Part shown: positions 4,480-6,535 of the stretch, in pieces
Position numbering within the stretch: position 1 is the stretch's first letter
How the letters are laid out: each line of letters begins with the position of its first letter
NCBI GenBank assembly: GCA_014846205.1
Contig: RKAY01000080.1
Coordinates: forward strand, 1-6,535
DNA length: 6,535 nt
DNA from: Collinsella aerofaciens
Lineage (GTDB): Bacteria > Actinomycetota > Coriobacteriia > Coriobacteriales > Coriobacteriaceae
Direction: 5' to 3'
The notes under the pieces: model-generated
Told to the model about the DNA's origin: nothing
Databases searched by the model: none
Seen by the model: only the letters and a program-made list of their open reading frames with translations
Position numbers and translations under genes: made by a program

Positions 4480-5931
4480 CTATGCCTCCGCACAGAGCGG
4501 CTCGAGGCTGGCGGTACCGCCCTCGATAACGCTCAGATACGCACGGCCCGTGCGCCTCACCGCCGCAGACTGAACGCGATTGATCTCTTCCTCGAGAATC
4601 TGGTTGACGCGCTCGTGGCGGCGATTCTCCATAACACCGGCAGCGATGGCCTCGGCACGTTCGATACCCTCGCGAGAGATGCGGGCGGTGTCCTCGGGGA
4701 ACACGGCGCTGTGGCGGCCGACATAGGCGGGAGCCACGGGTGCGGGGGCAGGAGTGCACACGAAGGTAGTAACGGGAGCAGACTCGCCGATCTCATCCAA
4801 AATTGCAGCAGCCGCGGCCCACATGCCCTCATGGCCGGAGTAATCGGCCATGGGCACGTCCACCTCGGCGGCAGCGTCGACGGACTCGTCGACTGCGACG
4901 GGCTGGGACGCAGAAGCCGGGGCATCTGCCGGAGCGGCCACCGCATACGGCATGTCGTTTGAGATAACGGGCTCGTCAAGGTCATCGAGGTCGATAGCCA
5001 CGGCGGAGGAGTCGCTGATGATGGGCATGTTGGCGATGTTTGTGTTGTACGGCACCGCCCCAGCTGTCTGCTGCTGGGCAGGAGCGCCCCACAGCGAGCT
5101 TTCGGCAGCACGACGGGCAGCAATGGTCTCCTCGTCGTCGGCAGCCAGGGGCTCGCTGCCATAGGGGTCAGGCATGGATACCGGATTCACGGGAACGGCG
5201 GTGTCATACGTAACGGGCTGAGTCGTTGCAGCGTTGTTGGCGGCGTTAGCCACAAGCGCCACGAAGGCGGCCGTACTGCCCGCAGGGGCGGCCTGAGAGC
5301 CCGAAACGGCACGCGCGGCGGCAGCGATGTCGTCGCGGTTATAGGAGCCGGTCTGCCCGCCGTAGGTGAGTTCGTCGATAGCGACCTGATAGACGTCGCG
5401 TGAGCGCGTGGGGTCGCAGCTGACCGGCGAATCGTCGTCGAGCATGCTATCGATCATGGACCAGGCGTCGTCCTCGCTCATGGCGTCTGCGGCGCGGGCG
5501 ATGGTGGGGACGCCGTCGTCGGCATGACGGCGCTGGAAGGCACCGGTCAGGCCGGAAAAGACCGATGAAGGCTGCTCGGCATCAAACGATGCGGAAGAAG
5601 CGGTCTGAGGAGCGGCATACTGCTGCGCCGGGATCGAGGCGGTCTTGAATTCGTTGTGGGTTCGGCCAAACTGAGCAGCACCGCCCATGGCGTCGGGCTC
5701 GAACAGGCGCTCGGCATGCTGAGCGCGATATTCAGAAATGCCCAGCGAGGCGGCATAGATTCCCACGCCGGCCACGGCACCCACGGCAAACGGCACGGCG
5801 CCCGCGACGATCGTCTCGTTCACCGACGAAAACGGCAGCGTGGCAGCATACATCACCACGGGAGCGGCAAGGCCGATTCCGCAGGAAAGTCCAGCAAGGA
5901 CTGCTCGTTGTGTTGCATCAGAAGAAGCCAT
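4480..5931 (-). CDS. Membrane-anchored, Ala/Asp-rich protein of unknown function
   Basis: Not recognised. The 483 residues begin with two hydrophobic segments (about 10-32 and 41-63), the second leading into a charged SEYRAQHAERLFEPD stretch. This predicts a hairpin in the membrane with the long remainder probably on the cytoplasmic side. Residues about 90-415 are low in hydrophobic content and rich in Ala, Asp, Pro, Ser and Thr, typical of a disordered linker, broken by short ordered-looking patches such as DAWSMIDSMLDDD and DVYQVAIDELTYGG. The last 66 residues (418-483) are different: a charged helical stretch with EGIERAEAIAAGVMENRRHE and VNQILEEEINRVQ, then AYLSVIEGG, the best candidate for a conserved functional domain. 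The start at 5931 is chosen for GGGGAG five bases upstream; an ATG at 5958 has no such site. Promoter at 6068-6096. VanZ follows after 7 bases, suggesting a shared role at the envelope. Confidence 0.82.
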   Translation of the reverse strand: MASSDATQRAVLAGLSCGIGLAAPVVMYAATLPFSSVNETIVAGAVPFAVGAVAGVGIYAASLGISEYRAQHAERLFEPDAMGGAAQFGRTHNEFKTASIPAQQYAAPQTASSASFDAEQPSSVFSGLTGAFQRRHADDGVPTIARAADAMSEDDAWSMIDSMLDDDSPVSCDPTRSRDVYQVAIDELTYGGQTGSYNRDDIAAAARAVSGSQAAPAGSTAAFVALVANAANNAATTQPVTYDTAVPVNPVSMPDPYGSEPLAADDEETIAARRAAESSLWGAPAQQQTAGAVPYNTNIANMPIISDSSAVAIDLDDLDEPVISNDMPYAVAAPADAPASASQPVAVDESVDAAAEVDVPMADYSGHEGMWAAAAAILDEIGESAPVTTFVCTPAPAPVAPAYVGRHSAVFPEDTARISREGIERAEAIAAGVMENRRHERVNQILEEEINRVQSAAVRRTGRAYLSVIEGGTASLEPLCAEA

Positions 5932-6061
5932 GAGCTCTCCCCATCTTCCAGCACCCAAATCGCATCATTCAGTTGGCTGCGCGAGAGAAGATGAAGCGGG
6001 GCTATGCCCCAAAGCAACGGTATATGGTTCGTTTCATCTGCGTTTTCCGTCGCGAAGCTTA
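5932..6061 (-). other. Leader (5' UTR) of the unknown membrane protein / VanZ unit, with nested hairpin
   Basis: From the predicted transcription start near 6061 to the ATG there are about 130 untranslated bases. They can fold into a nested structure: AGATGAA/TTCATCT (5989-5995 with 6033-6039) enclosing GGGGC-TAT-GCCCC (5998-6010). No known riboswitch class is recognisable, and no terminator U-run follows the hairpin, so any control would more likely act on translation or RNA stability. Confidence 0.45.
5937..5942 (-). promoter_or_regulatory. Ribosome-binding site deciding the start of the unknown membrane protein
   Basis: GGGGAG on the minus strand lies 5 bases before the ATG at 5931. The longer frame from 5958 would place this site inside the coding region, so the later start is preferred. 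Confidence 0.75.
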
Positions 6062-6067
6062 AAAGCT

Positions 6068-6096
6068 ATTATGCGAAACCACACCACCGATTGCAA
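6068..6096 (-). promoter_or_regulatory. Promoter of the unknown membrane protein / VanZ unit
   Basis: On the minus strand TTGCAA (6096-6091) and CATAAT (6073-6068, five of six -10 matches) are separated by exactly 17 bases. The same grammar, TTGCA plus 17 bases plus nATAAT, is seen in the tRNA promoter of this window. Between this promoter and the rho terminator (6097-6174) I see nothing else that I can name. Confidence 0.75.
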
Positions 6097-6174
6097 GCGG
6101 AGATGTCGGATTGAAACGAGAAAGCCGCTGGCTACCGGTCCCAAGTTCAAAAAATGTTTTCGAAGGCGCCATGC

Positions 6175-6203
6175 AAAAAGGGCCGGGGCATAAACCCCGA
6201 CCC
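6175..6203 (-). terminator. Intrinsic terminator after rho
   Basis: On the minus strand 6203-6195 pairs with 6188-6180 (9 bp, one G-U pair) around a 6-base loop, followed by five U residues (A6175-A6179 on the plus strand). It lies about 40 bases past the rho stop codon and isolates rho from the downstream gene unit. Confidence 0.88.
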
Positions 6204-6244
6204 CTCAAAAGAGCGATGAGCGGTTTTAGCGTGCGGCGAGCGAC

Positions 6245-6535
6245 TTAGAACGTCTGCTCGTAGTCGCTGTGCTTTTTGGCCGAACGAACCAGGAACTCCT
6301 GGTTGGTATTGGTGCCCTTGAGGCCCTTGATAAACGACGCGGCCGCGCGCTCGGTATTGTTCATGCCGGCAAGGATGCGGCGCAGGCCAAAGACAAACGG
6401 GCGCATCTGCTCGTCGACCAGCAGGTCCTCGTTACGCGTACCGGAGGCAACGGGGTCGATGGCCGGGAAGATGCGGCGGTCGGCCAGGTCGCGGTCGAGC
6501 TTGAGCTCCATGTTGCCGGTGCCCTTGAACTCCTC
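6245..6535 (-). CDS. rho: Transcription termination factor Rho, C-terminal part (cut by window edge)
   Basis: The last 96 residues of the hexameric RNA-dependent ATPase helicase that ends transcription of untranslated RNA. The frame is open to base 6535 and stops with TAA at 6247-6245. Characteristic Rho blocks are visible: EEFKGTGNMELKLDRDLADR, then RIFPAIDPVASGTRNEDLL and the helical tail with LRRILAGMNNTERAAASFI. These belong to the C-terminal ATPase domain, around the R-loop that contacts RNA in the central channel and the arginine-containing segment near the subunit interface. The tail ends KKHSDYEQTF. No frameshift or missing conserved block in the part seen. The N-terminal RNA-binding and Walker regions lie beyond the window. 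Confidence 0.96.
   Translation of the reverse strand, partial: EEFKGTGNMELKLDRDLADRRIFPAIDPVASGTRNEDLLVDEQMRPFVFGLRRILAGMNNTERAAASFIKGLKGTNTNQEFLVRSAKKHSDYEQTF

Noticed and set aside
4473..4493. GTG at 4493 as the start of VanZ
   Set aside because: No ribosome-binding site before it and it would overlap the upstream gene by 14 bases; the ATG at 4472 fits better.
4192..4962. 256-codon plus-strand frame opposite VanZ and the unknown protein
   Set aside because: Antisense to two genes supported by start sites, promoter and family features; the peptide shows no domain.
5840..6193. 117-codon plus-strand frame over the promoter and leader
   Set aside because: It runs through the minus-strand promoter and into the rho terminator and has no protein-like character.
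1..6535. CRISPR array, insertion sequence or toxin-antitoxin pair
   Set aside because: No regularly spaced repeats, no transposase or integrase motifs, and no small paired genes are visible on either strand.

Overview
The window looks like a chromosomal piece of a GC-rich actinobacterium of the class Coriobacteriia, with Collinsella or a close relative as the best guess. The guess rests on codon usage, the style of the C-terminal part of Rho, and the mix of fumarate-reductase-like flavoproteins, ROK sugar kinases and VanZ proteins. No marker gene here fixes the genus.

Layout, left to right. (1) Bases 1-1275, + strand: C-terminal 424 residues of an FAD-dependent oxidoreductase of the fumarate reductase / succinate dehydrogenase / L-aspartate oxidase flavoprotein family, cut by the window edge. 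(2) About 1290-1541, + strand: a decayed fragment resembling the DinD (DNA-damage-inducible protein D) family, truncated at both ends. (3) About 1572-2164, - strand: a tRNA operon transcribed right to left. A promoter at 2136-2164 drives tRNA-His(GTG), tRNA-Lys(CTT) and a second tRNA-Lys(CTT), followed by an intrinsic terminator. Beyond that lies a 3' tRNA-Lys remnant with its own second terminator. (4) 2274-3455, + strand: an intact class I/II PLP-dependent aminotransferase. (5) 3473-3915, + strand: a pseudogene holding only the C-terminal half of a ROK-family fructokinase, broken by two single-base insertions, followed by a terminator at 4000-4037 shared with the convergent genes. (6) 4023-5931, - strand: a two-gene unit, a VanZ-family membrane protein behind an unrecognised 483-residue membrane-anchored, Ala/Asp-rich protein. 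It has a clear promoter at 6068-6096 and a leader of roughly 130 nt. (7) 6245-6535, - strand: the C-terminal 96 residues of transcription termination factor Rho, with its terminator at 6175-6203.

The genes do not form one pathway. The left half (DinD-like scrap, duplicated tRNA-Lys ends, second terminator) looks like a scar of insertion, duplication and deletion beside a tRNA cluster. The ROK remnant is a second decayed locus. The right half is ordinary chromosome plus a lineage-specific envelope protein of unknown role. I see no CRISPR array, transposase, integrase or complete defence system, and nothing that I can defend as a new multi-gene system. The best leads are the tRNA-Lys/terminator module with swapped stems, the DinD-like remnant, and the unknown protein paired with VanZ.
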